5,759 nt of DNA from Opitutaceae bacterium (GCA_023269455.1 JAHFTG010000153.1:1-5759), one strand, 5' to 3'. Shown: positions 1 to 5,759, counted from the first letter of the stretch. Notes: generated by a model not told the origin, from the letters alone. Translations and numbers: made by a program.

Positions 1-1047
1 GATTTTTTTGGAGAAGAAATTTTGATCCGGCGCGTGAAGGCTGAAAAAGGCGGAGAGACCTTGTTTCCCGTCTTCGGGCGGAAGGGCTTCCAATAGTTTC
101 TCGATGGAAACATCCCCGGGGGAACTTCTCAGCAGGGTCCCAAACGAGGGGGAAAAGCGGTGGGTGTTGGATGAGAAGTTCAGGTCGAACAAGGCGAGTC
201 CGTCTTTCTCGCAAAGTCGTTTGAGGCGTTCTTCGTTGGCGGCGCTTTTTTCTTCGAGATCCTTGTGGTCTGTGATGTCGAGATTTACTCCGAGCAGGCG
301 TTCCAATTGGCCGTCCGCGTCGAAAAACTGGGTGCCTTGGGATTGGATCCAGGTGTAGTGGCCGAGCCGATGGCGCATGCGGAATTCGACCAAGAAATTT
401 CGTGTGTCCGTGGTGACTGTCTTGCCGACGCGGTCGGGAGCGGCGGCGGTGTCTTCCGGGTGAATCAGTTGGAGCCAGCTGTCATAGGTATCCGCTATTT
501 CATCGTCGGTATAGCCGATCAGGCGTTTCCAGCCGGGGGAATACGTGGTGCGACCGGTCTTTGTATCAATATCGAAAAAGCCCAGTGCGCTGTGTTCCGC
601 GAGCAAGGTGAGGCCGTTCTCACTAGTCGGCTCGGCGGGCGGCGATGAAGCAGGAGTCCGAGCTGCGCGGCTGGGCGCAGGTTGAATCTCGGCAATGTAG
701 GCAGGTTGGTCGCCATGGATGGGGTGGATTTGGAGGAGGACGTCGATCAGGGTGGATTCGCGTGTCTTGGCCCGAATGGGCACACGGCGTTCCGTCGCTA
801 TGGCCAAGAGGGCGTCCCACTGAGCCTCTCGCCAGCCGTCTTCATCGGAGATGATTTCACATTCGAATAGAGTGACGATCGGGACATTGACGAGACTGGC
901 GGACGTCGTCTGCCAGAGGATTCCGGCGGAGTCGCCGACGGCTTGGATGATGCCTGTCGCGGAAAGAGAAACGAGCACAGGGGCCGGTTGCAGTGGATTA
1001 CCGGAGTTTCTAACAACTGAAGTGAAAGGTGTTTCTTGAGAATTCAC
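1..1047 (-). CDS. Multi-PAS sensory protein, N-terminal part (runs off the left edge)
   Basis: The minus-strand frame stays open from an in-frame TGA at 1102-1100 to the window edge, and it contains no ATG near its upstream end. I chose GTG at 1047 because it precedes the first folded-looking segment. TTG at 1089 is an alternative, and neither has a clear ribosome binding site. Residues about 22-122 look like a divergent PAS domain. An Ala/Pro/Ser-rich linker follows at about 123-145. Residues about 146-267 form a clear PAS_3-type domain with its C-terminal PAC motif: Gly-Tyr-Thr-Asp-Asp-Glu near 177, LIHPED near 194, YTWIQ near 231, and LLGVNLDITD at 251-260. A third PAS-like domain starts near 270 and is cut by the edge. 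PAS domains sense ligands, redox state or light and usually control a histidine kinase, GGDEF or similar output domain, but here the output lies outside the window. No signal peptide or membrane segment is visible, so it is probably cytoplasmic. The domain family is secure. The start and overall function are not. Confidence 0.8.
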   Translation of the reverse strand, partial: MNSQETPFTSVVRNSGNPLQPAPVLVSLSATGIIQAVGDSAGILWQTTSASLVNVPIVTLFECEIISDEDGWREAQWDALLAIATERRVPIRAKTRESTLIDVLLQIHPIHGDQPAYIAEIQPAPSRAARTPASSPPAEPTSENGLTLLAEHSALGFFDIDTKTGRTTYSPGWKRLIGYTDDEIADTYDSWLQLIHPEDTAAAPDRVGKTVTTDTRNFLVEFRMRHRLGHYTWIQSQGTQFFDADGQLERLLGVNLDITDHKDLEEKSAANEERLKRLCEKDGLALFDLNFSSNTHRFSPSFGTLLRSSPGDVSIEKLLEALPPEDGKQGLSAFFSLHAPDQNFFSKKI

Positions 1048-1097
1048 GCCGGGATTACGACTGCACGCCCAACCACTCGAAGCGACCAATCGTGAGT

Positions 1098-1126
1098 ATC
1101 ATAAAGGAAGAGGCTTCTGCCATGAA
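1098..1126 (-). promoter_or_regulatory. Possible sigma-70 promoter for the PAS gene
   Basis: On the minus strand, TATGAT (1103-1098) matches the -10 consensus at five of six bases. It lies 17 bp downstream of TTCATG (1126-1121), a poor -35 matching three of six. The site is in the 109-bp gap after hemH and about 50 bp upstream of the proposed GTG start. It would let the PAS gene be transcribed separately from hemH. This is a pattern match only. Confidence 0.25.
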
Positions 1127-1156
1127 TATGTTCCAAATGAGGGTGATGCGCCAATC

Positions 1157-2239
1157 TTATTTAGAGGAGACGAGGGTTTGCGCATTTTGTTCCCATTGTC
1201 TGGAGATGGGTGCTTGTCCGGACAGCCACGCACGGACGCGTCCGGCGAGGAAGGCGATGTAGGGAGGTTGATCGTTGAGGCAGGGCACGTGTTGGAAAAC
1301 CTCGCCACCCGCGCGCATGAAGATTTCTTTTCCTTCGCCGGCGATTTCCTCGAGCGTTTCGAGGCAATCCGCGACGAAGGCGGGAGTCATCACGAGCAGG
1401 TTTTTTTTGCCGGCTTTGGGGAGGTTGACCAATTCGTAGTCGGTGTAGGGCGTGAGCCAAGGTTCGCCCGCGAGGCGCGATTGGAAGGAGATCGCGTGTT
1501 TTTCCGGGGCGATGCCGGCGCGTTTTACCAGGGCCCGGGTGGTCTTGGTGATCTGGGCTTTGTAGCACGTCGCGTGGACGGCGCTGCACGTGTTGCAGCA
1601 GTCGTTGACGAGCGTGCAGTGGGCTTTGGACGAGTCGGCTTTGCGCAGGTGGCGCACGGGAATGCCGTGGTAGGAAAACAGGATGAAGTCGTGCGGCTGG
1701 GCGAGGTAGGGCGCGGTGACTTGGTAAAGCGCCTCGATGTAATCGGCGTCCTCATAAAAAGGCTGCACGCTGGTGACCTTCAGGGCAGGAGCGATCTTGG
1801 CGGCGTCTTGGTAAACTTTCACCGTGACCGTTTCCCACGAGGACATCGCGTAGTGCGGGTATTGCGGGAAGAGCAGGATTTCCTCGATGCCGTCGGCGGC
1901 GATTTGCGCGAGCACCGAGGGGATGGATGGCGAGCCGTAACGCATCGCCAGATAGACGGGTGCCTCGGCCCCGAGATCAGCGGCGAGTTTGTCGCGGACT
2001 TTTTGGGAGGTGACGATGAGTGGGGAGCCTTCGGGGGTCCAAATCTGCTCGTAGGCGTGCGCGGATTTTTTGGGGCGCGTGCGGAGGATGATGCCTTCGA
2101 GAAGCAGCCAGCGCAGGGCTGCGGGGACGTCGAGCACGCGTTCATCGCCTAGGAATTCGCGCAGGTAACGGCGAACATCAGGGATCGAGGTGGAGGCAGG
2201 AGAACCGAGGTTGACGAGGAGGACGGCGCGCTTGGGCAT
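1157..2239 (-). CDS. hemH: Ferrochelatase, [2Fe-2S]-type
   Basis: A complete 360-residue protein with a TAA stop, within the normal bacterial ferrochelatase size. The enzyme inserts ferrous iron into protoporphyrin IX, the last step of protoheme synthesis, in the cytoplasm or at the inner membrane face. The N-terminus MPKRAVLLVNLGSP is the family opening. FSYHGIP at 188-194 carries the catalytic His191. Residues 288-298 (FVADCLETLEE) hold Glu294, which matches the essential active-site glutamate. SFQSR follows the expected spacing at 251-255. Cys208, 214, 215, 218 and 225 sit between the catalytic His and the SFQSR motif, where a class of bacterial ferrochelatases binds an internal [2Fe-2S] cluster. 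ATG at 2239 opens directly on the family motif. There is no obvious ribosome binding site. The 105-residue gene lies 90 bp upstream on the same strand and the PAS gene 109 bp downstream, so weak co-transcription is possible. Assignment is near certain. Cluster binding is inferred. Confidence 0.97.
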   Translation of the reverse strand: MPKRAVLLVNLGSPASTSIPDVRRYLREFLGDERVLDVPAALRWLLLEGIILRTRPKKSAHAYEQIWTPEGSPLIVTSQKVRDKLAADLGAEAPVYLAMRYGSPSIPSVLAQIAADGIEEILLFPQYPHYAMSSWETVTVKVYQDAAKIAPALKVTSVQPFYEDADYIEALYQVTAPYLAQPHDFILFSYHGIPVRHLRKADSSKAHCTLVNDCCNTCSAVHATCYKAQITKTTRALVKRAGIAPEKHAISFQSRLAGEPWLTPYTDYELVNLPKAGKKNLLVMTPAFVADCLETLEEIAGEGKEIFMRAGGEVFQHVPCLNDQPPYIAFLAGRVRAWLSGQAPISRQWEQNAQTLVSSK

Positions 2240-2247
2240 GCGCGTGG

Positions 2248-2276
2248 ATTGGTCGGCGATTTCCCGAGAATGTCAA
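2248..2276 (-). promoter_or_regulatory. Possible hemH promoter with a consensus -35
   Basis: A perfect TTGACA lies at 2276-2271 on the minus strand. Seventeen bases downstream is ACCAAT (2253-2248), which matches only three of six -10 bases. That would leave almost no leader before the hemH ATG at 2239, which would fit the missing ribosome binding site if the transcript is nearly leaderless. The -35 match may be chance. Confidence 0.2.
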
Positions 2277-2329
2277 ACGGTGCGCGGTGGCAGTTCACAT
2301 CGCGTCCATAGTTGCAACTGATCTGGCTT

Positions 2330-2647
2330 TCAGGTCTGACCTCTCAGGCTGCGGATCATGGCGATCAGGCGGTGGACGTTTTCCGGGGCGATGCGGTCGG
2401 TGACGACGGTGCGCGGGTAGTTGTGCTCGATGTCGAGATGCAGGCCGTCCTCGCTGCCGGGGCGCACGAAATCCTCGATGAAATCCATGCCGCCCTTGGG
2501 TTTTATCCAGTGGTAGTAAGGATCGGGATCTTCCGATTCGATGACGATTTCGTCGTGGAGGAAGACGTTGCAGTAAAGCGTGAGATCGCGAAACGACGCG
2601 AACCACGTGGGTGGGTTTACCAACTGGTCTCGTATGATGAGCGTCAT
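2330..2647 (-). CDS. Hypothetical protein, 105 residues
   Basis: I do not recognise a family. The product is 105 residues, acidic and aromatic-rich, with no signal peptide, membrane span or known catalytic motif. The middle has a run of acidic residues followed by PDPYYHWIKPKGG (about 41-53), and the C-terminus APENVHRLIAMIRSL (88-102) looks helical, so a small soluble alpha/beta fold is plausible. The gene is credible because AGGA sits seven bases before the ATG, the best ribosome binding site in the window, and because amino-acid composition is ordinary. It lies 90 bp upstream of hemH on the same strand and 106 bp from the divergent gpmI start. Nothing links it to heme synthesis except position. 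The stop is TGA. Confidence 0.75.
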   Translation of the reverse strand: MTLIIRDQLVNPPTWFASFRDLTLYCNVFLHDEIVIESEDPDPYYHWIKPKGGMDFIEDFVRPGSEDGLHLDIEHNYPRTVVTDRIAPENVHRLIAMIRSLRGQT

Positions 2648-2654
2648 TGGGAAA

Positions 2655-2659
2655 TCCTT
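2655..2659 (-). promoter_or_regulatory. Ribosome binding site of the 105-residue gene
   Basis: AAGGA on the minus strand, seven bases before the ATG at 2647. It supports that start and the reality of this short gene. The other genes here lack such a clear site. Confidence 0.6.
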
Positions 2660-2700
2660 TTTAGCATGGCGACTGCCAACATCGGCACAGTTCGCGAGTT

Positions 2701-2721
2701 TTGCCTTTTATCCGCAGGCAA
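2701..2721. repeat. Inverted repeat in the gpmI leader
   Basis: TTGCCT (2701-2706) and AGGCAA (2716-2721) are perfect reverse complements around a nine-base loop. They could form a small hairpin in the gpmI leader, 32 bases before its ATG, or be an operator half-site pair in this divergent spacer. A six-base stem can occur by chance. Confidence 0.3.
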
Positions 2722-2753
2722 CCCTGTCATCGGTGAAGAACTCCTTTTTATTT

Positions 2754-4346
2754 ATGAGCACTCCTCGCAAACCGGTTCTTCTCATCATTCGCGACGGCTG
2801 GGGTAGCAATCCTCATCCCGAGCAGGCCGAGTTCAACGCCGTGAAACTGGCCCGCAAGCCCGCCGACGACATGCTCCATGCGACTTCGCCGGTGACGCTC
2901 GTGAGAGCGTCGGGTCTCGATGTCGGTCTGCCTGACGGCCAGATGGGAAATTCCGAGGTCGGCCATGAAAACATCGGAGCGGGCCGCATCGTCGATCAGG
3001 AGCTCGTGCGCCTCAACAAGCTGTTCTCCGAAAAACAGCTCGCGACCAACGCCGTGTGGCATGGTGTCGTCGCCCGCATCAAGGCTTCGCCCACGGCCAA
3101 GCTTCACCTGATGGGCATCGTGTCCGACGGCGGCGTGCATGGCATGCTGGAGCATCTTTATGGCCTGCTCGTGCAGGCCAAGCTTGATGGCATTCCTGGC
3201 GACCGGGTGTTCGTGCATGGTTTCACCGATGGTCGTGACACGGCGCCGCACAGCGGTCTGGAGTTCGTCCGTCAGGTGGATGCGAAGATCCGCGAACTGG
3301 GCTACGGTCGCATCGCGTCGATCACGGGCCGCTTCTGGGCGATGGACCGTGATAATCGTTGGGAGCGCGTGCAGAAAGCCTACGACGTGCTCACCGGGCG
3401 CGCCTTTGCCGCGACGGCGACTTCGGCGGAAGCCGCTGTGCAAAGTTACTACGATCACCCGCTGAGCGAGACGCAGAAGGGCGACGAGTTCGTGCCGGCG
3501 ACCGCCATCGTCGGTGCTGACGGCAAGCCGCTGGCGACGTTTGCGGATGGCGACGCAGTCGTGTTCTACAACTATCGCGGCGACCGTCCGCGCGAGATCA
3601 CGCGCGCGTTTGTGATGGACGATTTCAAGGAGTTTAATCGCGGGCCGAAGCTCGATCTCTACTACGCGACGATGACGGAGTATGAGGCGGGCCTGCCGGT
3701 GAAGGTGATTTCGCCGAAGCCACCGAAGTTGAAAAATATTCTGGGCGAGGTCGTATCCGCCGCCGGTATCGGGCAGTTCCGTTGCGCCGAGACGGAGAAA
3801 AATCCGCACGTCACCTTCTTCTTTAACAACTACCGCAAAGATCCGTATCCCGGCCAGGTGAACGCTTGTCCGGCCAGCCCGAAGGTGCCGACCTACGACA
3901 TGCAGCCCGAGATGAGCGCGGCTGAAGTCACGGCGTTGTCGAAGGAAGCCATCCTCTCGGGAAAATACGGGTTTATCGCGGTCAACTACGCGAATCCCGA
4001 CATGGTGGGCCACACGGGCTCGCTGCCTGCGGCGATCAAGGCGTGCGAGGCGACCGATGTAGGCATGGGCGAGTTGCTGGCGGCGTTAAAACAGGTTGGC
4101 GGCTACGCGCTGGTCTGCGCCGATCACGGCAACTGCGAGCAGATGTGGGATCCGATTGCCAATGGGCCGCACACGTCGCACACGCTGAACCTCGTCGAGG
4201 TGTTCGTGGTGGGCGAGGGCTACGTCGCCGGTAAAACCAAACTGCGCGCGGGCGGACGTCTGGCCGATCTCGCGCCCACGATCTTGCACCTGATGGGCCT
4301 GCCCAAGCCGACCGAGATGACGGGCGAGAGCTTGATCGTCGCCTGA
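2754..4346 (+). CDS. gpmI: 2,3-bisphosphoglycerate-independent phosphoglycerate mutase
   Basis: A complete 530-residue protein, close to the roughly 510-550 usual for this family. It interconverts 3- and 2-phosphoglycerate in glycolysis and gluconeogenesis through a phosphoserine intermediate, using two manganese ions, in the cytoplasm. The full metal and catalytic set is visible: Asp14 in IIRDGWG, nucleophile Ser67 in MGNSEVGH, Asp416 and His420 in NPDMVGH, Asp457 and His458 in CADHGNCE, and His476. Substrate-binding stretches are also present: SDGGVH (124-129), FTDGRD (157-162), GRFWAMDRD (192-200) and Lys349. The frame is open further upstream, but ATG at 2754 begins the family sequence (MSTPRKPVLL), and the upstream codons overlap the divergent gene and look non-coding. 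The ribosome binding site is weak. Minor oddities are NYRGDR at 273-278, where many relatives have FRPDR, and an unusual LNLVEV after His476, which suggests a divergent subfamily. The gene stands alone, convergent with the next one. Confidence 0.97.
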   Translation: MSTPRKPVLLIIRDGWGSNPHPEQAEFNAVKLARKPADDMLHATSPVTLVRASGLDVGLPDGQMGNSEVGHENIGAGRIVDQELVRLNKLFSEKQLATNAVWHGVVARIKASPTAKLHLMGIVSDGGVHGMLEHLYGLLVQAKLDGIPGDRVFVHGFTDGRDTAPHSGLEFVRQVDAKIRELGYGRIASITGRFWAMDRDNRWERVQKAYDVLTGRAFAATATSAEAAVQSYYDHPLSETQKGDEFVPATAIVGADGKPLATFADGDAVVFYNYRGDRPREITRAFVMDDFKEFNRGPKLDLYYATMTEYEAGLPVKVISPKPPKLKNILGEVVSAAGIGQFRCAETEKNPHVTFFFNNYRKDPYPGQVNACPASPKVPTYDMQPEMSAAEVTALSKEAILSGKYGFIAVNYANPDMVGHTGSLPAAIKACEATDVGMGELLAALKQVGGYALVCADHGNCEQMWDPIANGPHTSHTLNLVEVFVVGEGYVAGKTKLRAGGRLADLAPTILHLMGLPKPTEMTGESLIVA

Positions 4347-4359
4347 GTTTTTCAGGCGA
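4339..4359. repeat. Palindrome spanning two convergent stop codons
   Basis: TCGCCTGA (4339-4346) and TCAGGCGA (4352-4359) are perfect reverse complements around a five-base loop, GTTTT. The left arm ends with the gpmI TGA and the right arm begins with the TGA of the minus-strand gene. Either transcript would form the same 8-bp, GC-rich hairpin at its 3' end. The stem is not followed by a T-run on either strand, so it is not a textbook intrinsic terminator. It may still end or protect both transcripts. Confidence 0.6.
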
Positions 4360-4855
4360 GCGACAGGCGTGGTGTTGCGGTGGTCGCGTGTGGCGCGACC
4401 GCCGCAATTTTGGCGTGGCGCAGTTCCTTTTCCAAGCGGGCGGCGCCGAGTTGTTCCTCGGTGATGAGGCCGGCGGGCCATTTGAAAAGGGTGGAGAAGT
4501 GGAAGCGGTTGGTATCTTTGCCGCCGATGATGATTACGCGGGCGTCGCCGGTGTGTTGGAGCCAGTGTTTCACTTCGGACGAGGCGACGTGTTCATCATG
4601 GTTCTCCACATCCATGAGCACGGCGTCGAAACTGGCATTGTTGGCGGAGTGCTGAAGGAAAGTATCGCAGGGCAGCCACACCACGCGATGGGACGAGTAG
4701 GCGGTTTCCTTGAGCATGGCCGAGATCTGCCTCACGCGTTGCGGGGATGACGTGACCAGCGCGATCAGGCCCTCGCTCGCGGCGTGATGGCCGTCAAACA
4801 ACTTGATGCGGGAGAACAAGGAGGAGTGACCGTGGGAATTGGGTGTCATGTTCAT
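4352..4855 (-). CDS. Hypothetical protein, degenerate receiver-like
   Basis: A 167-residue soluble protein ending in TGA. Its pattern resembles a response-regulator receiver (CheY-like alternating strands and helices). Strand 1 is LIALVTSS (30-37), helix 1 is SPQRVRQISAMLKE (37-50), strand 3 is FDAVLMDVEN (75-84 region) with an Asp where receivers are phosphorylated, strand 4 is RVIIIGG, and a last strand is PAGLITEE. The acidic pair that normally ends strand 1 is replaced by Thr-Ser-Ser, and the conserved Lys before the last helix is not evident, so ordinary phosphorylation is doubtful. The C-terminal 30 residues are charged, then Ala/Thr-rich, without a DNA-binding domain. Start: ATG at 4855. 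ATG at 4849 and TTG at 4885 are alternatives, and none has a clear ribosome binding site. It converges on gpmI and diverges from aspS. Fold is inferred from pattern only and function is unknown. Confidence 0.75.
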   Translation of the reverse strand: MNMTPNSHGHSSLFSRIKLFDGHHAASEGLIALVTSSPQRVRQISAMLKETAYSSHRVVWLPCDTFLQHSANNASFDAVLMDVENHDEHVASSEVKHWLQHTGDARVIIIGGKDTNRFHFSTLFKWPAGLITEEQLGAARLEKELRHAKIAAVAPHATTATPRLSLA

Positions 4856-5087
4856 GGGAGGACTTTGATGGTCTTGATGTGGCAATCATCATGCCCGTTC
4901 TAGGCGAATCCCGTGAATCGGAGAGTTTACCCATTTTTTGACAAAAACACGCCCGTGCCGGTTCGGGAGTCGGAGAGGAAAGTCGGGAGCGGTAGATTCG
5001 CATGCAGGCAGTCCGCCGACGCGGGCCGGACTTTAGATTTGCCGTCATCGGGGCGCGTGCGCTTAGGTGAACAACTTTCGATTTAAC
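4856..5087. promoter_or_regulatory. Divergent spacer between the receiver-like gene and aspS
   Basis: This 232-bp non-coding stretch must hold promoters for both flanking genes. A perfect plus-strand TTGACA lies at 4938-4943 but has no convincing -10 element 16-18 bp downstream. On the minus strand the overlapping TTGTCA (4944-4939) matches -35 at five of six, also without a good -10. TCGGGAG occurs at 4963-4969 and 4983-4989, twenty bases apart, with TCGGAG between. GTCCG and CGGAC (5011-5015, 5027-5031) could form a small hairpin. AGGTGA at 5065-5070 is a Shine-Dalgarno-like sequence, but 17 bases from the aspS ATG. No small RNA or riboswitch was recognised. Confidence 0.35.
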
Positions 5088-5759
5088 ATGAAGCGCACCC
5101 ATCACTGTGCCCAGCTCACCCTGGCCGATCTCAACGCAACCGTCTCGCTGCTCGGCTGGGTGGATTCCATCCGCGACCACGGCGGCATCCTCTTCATCGA
5201 TCTGCGCGACCGCAAGGGCATCACGCAGGTGAAGTTTGATCCGCATACGAATCCCGAGCTGGGCGCGCAGGCCGCGCACATCAAGCCCGAGTCCGTCATC
5301 GGCGTCTTCGGCGCGGTCGTCGGTCGTCCCGAGGGCACGGTCAATGCCCACCTGCCCACCGGTGCGATCGAGGTCGATGCGAGTGCGCTCACGATTCACA
5401 ACATCTCCGACACGCCGCCGTTCCCGCTCGACGACATCGGCGGTGACAAGGTCAACGAAGACCTCCGCCTCACCTACCGCTATCTCGACCTGCGCCGGCC
5501 GAAAATGCGCAAGAACCTTCAAGTGCGCCACCGCGCCGCGAAGTCCATCCGCGACTACTTCGACTCCCAGGAGTTCATCGAAGTCGAGACGCCCGCGCTG
5601 TTCAAATCGACGCCCGAAGGCGCCCGCGAATACCTCGTGCCTTCGCGCATTCATCCGGGTGAGTTCTACGCGCTCTCGCAGTCGCCCCAGCAGTTTAAGC
5701 AGATCCTGATGGTCGCGGGCGTTTAGAAATACTTCCAGATCGCTCGCTGCTTCCGCGAC
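5088..5759 (+). CDS. aspS: Aspartyl-tRNA synthetase, N-terminal part, with an in-frame amber codon
   Basis: AspRS charges tRNA-Asp with aspartate in the cytoplasm. The family is about 590 residues and this window holds 224 codons. Start: ATG at 5088, giving the family opening MKRTHHCAQL. GTG at 5067 is an alternative. Residues about 1-100 form the OB-fold anticodon-binding domain (LLGWVDSIRDHGG, then FIDLRDRKGITQV). A hinge region follows with TPPFPLD at 109-115 and LRLTYRYLDLRRP at 126-138. The class II catalytic domain begins with motif 1 (FIEVETPAL, 163-171), then TPEGAREYLVPSR (175-187) and the active-site QSPQQFKQ (198-205). Codon 213 (5724-5726) is TAG. Downstream, in the same frame, the protein continues KYFQIARCFRD, the start of motif 2, so the gene is interrupted by a point change and not a frameshift. 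If TAG terminates, the 212-residue product lacks most of the catalytic domain. His31 and Gly83 suggest a non-discriminating enzyme. The gene runs off the right edge. Family is certain; functionality is not. Confidence 0.93.
5724..5726 (+). other. In-frame TAG inside aspS
   Basis: TAG follows GTT at the end of LMVAGV and precedes AAA-TAC-TTC (KYF). AspRS proteins usually have Glu or Asp here, so GAG to TAG is the simplest single-base change. The preceding GTT is also slightly unusual in a gene that prefers GTC and GTG. Confidence 0.9.

Noticed and set aside
1056..1102. 15-codon open frame from ATG at 1102 on the minus strand
   Set aside because: No ribosome binding site, ends at once, and out of frame with the PAS gene. 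A leader peptide cannot be excluded but nothing supports it.
1084..1128. Terminator after hemH
   Set aside because: GAAG/CTTC around 1108-1118 gives only a four-base stem with no T-run, too weak to call.
1178..2152. Long plus-strand open frame opposite hemH (324 codons)
   Set aside because: It is fully antisense to a certain ferrochelatase; its Gly/Val/Arg/Asp-rich composition is the usual mirror of a GC-rich gene, and no family is recognisable.
2580..2753. 58-codon N-terminal extension of gpmI
   Set aside because: The frame is open, but these codons overlap the divergent small gene and do not resemble GpmI; the family sequence begins at the ATG at 2754.
2748..4013. Long minus-strand open frame opposite gpmI (421 codons)
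   Set aside because: Arg/His/Val-rich antisense shadow of gpmI with no recognisable domain.
4938..4966. Complete sigma-70 promoter for aspS built on TTGACA at 4938
   Set aside because: The -35 is perfect, but the bases 16-18 bp downstream (GTTCGG) do not resemble a -10, so only the spacer as a whole is annotated.
4794..5654. Minus-strand open frame covering the aspS start and spacer (286 codons)
   Set aside because: Antisense to clear AspRS sequence and overlapping the receiver-like gene; its composition is that of a shadow frame.

Overview
The window looks like chromosomal DNA of a moderately GC-rich Gram-negative bacterium. The protein styles (a PAS-rich sensor, an iron-sulfur-type ferrochelatase, a divergent GpmI and a bacterial AspRS) would suit Verrucomicrobiota, perhaps Opitutaceae. 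That placement is inference from the proteins and has not been searched. Both ends cut through genes. No tRNA, rRNA, CRISPR array, insertion sequence or phage gene was recognised, and I see no undescribed multi-gene system.

Layout, left to right. (1) About 1-1047, minus strand: N-terminal 349 codons of a multi-PAS sensory protein that starts on a non-ATG codon and runs off the left edge. (2) 1157-2239, minus: complete ferrochelatase hemH, with an internal cysteine cluster typical of [2Fe-2S] ferrochelatases. (3) 2330-2647, minus: an unrecognised 105-residue protein with a good ribosome binding site, 90 bp upstream of hemH on the same strand. (4) 2754-4346, plus: complete cofactor-independent phosphoglycerate mutase gpmI with its full metal-binding set. 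(5) 4352-4855, minus: a 167-residue protein resembling a degenerate response-regulator receiver. It converges on gpmI with a 5-bp gap, and an 8-bp perfect palindrome spans the two stop codons. (6) 5088-5759, plus: the first part of aspartyl-tRNA synthetase aspS, divergent from gene 5 across a 232-bp spacer and running off the right edge.

The genes are mostly independent housekeeping functions (heme synthesis, glycolysis, translation) with two regulatory-looking proteins between them. They do not form one pathway or operon.

The most notable anomaly is an in-frame TAG at codon 213 of aspS, where the family normally has Glu or Asp. The AspRS sequence resumes in the same frame straight after it. 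A sequencing or assembly error near the edge, a broken gene copy, or amber decoding are all possible, and the window cannot decide between them. The same AspRS also carries His31 and a nearby Gly that in Pseudomonas mark a non-discriminating enzyme charging both tRNA-Asp and tRNA-Asn.
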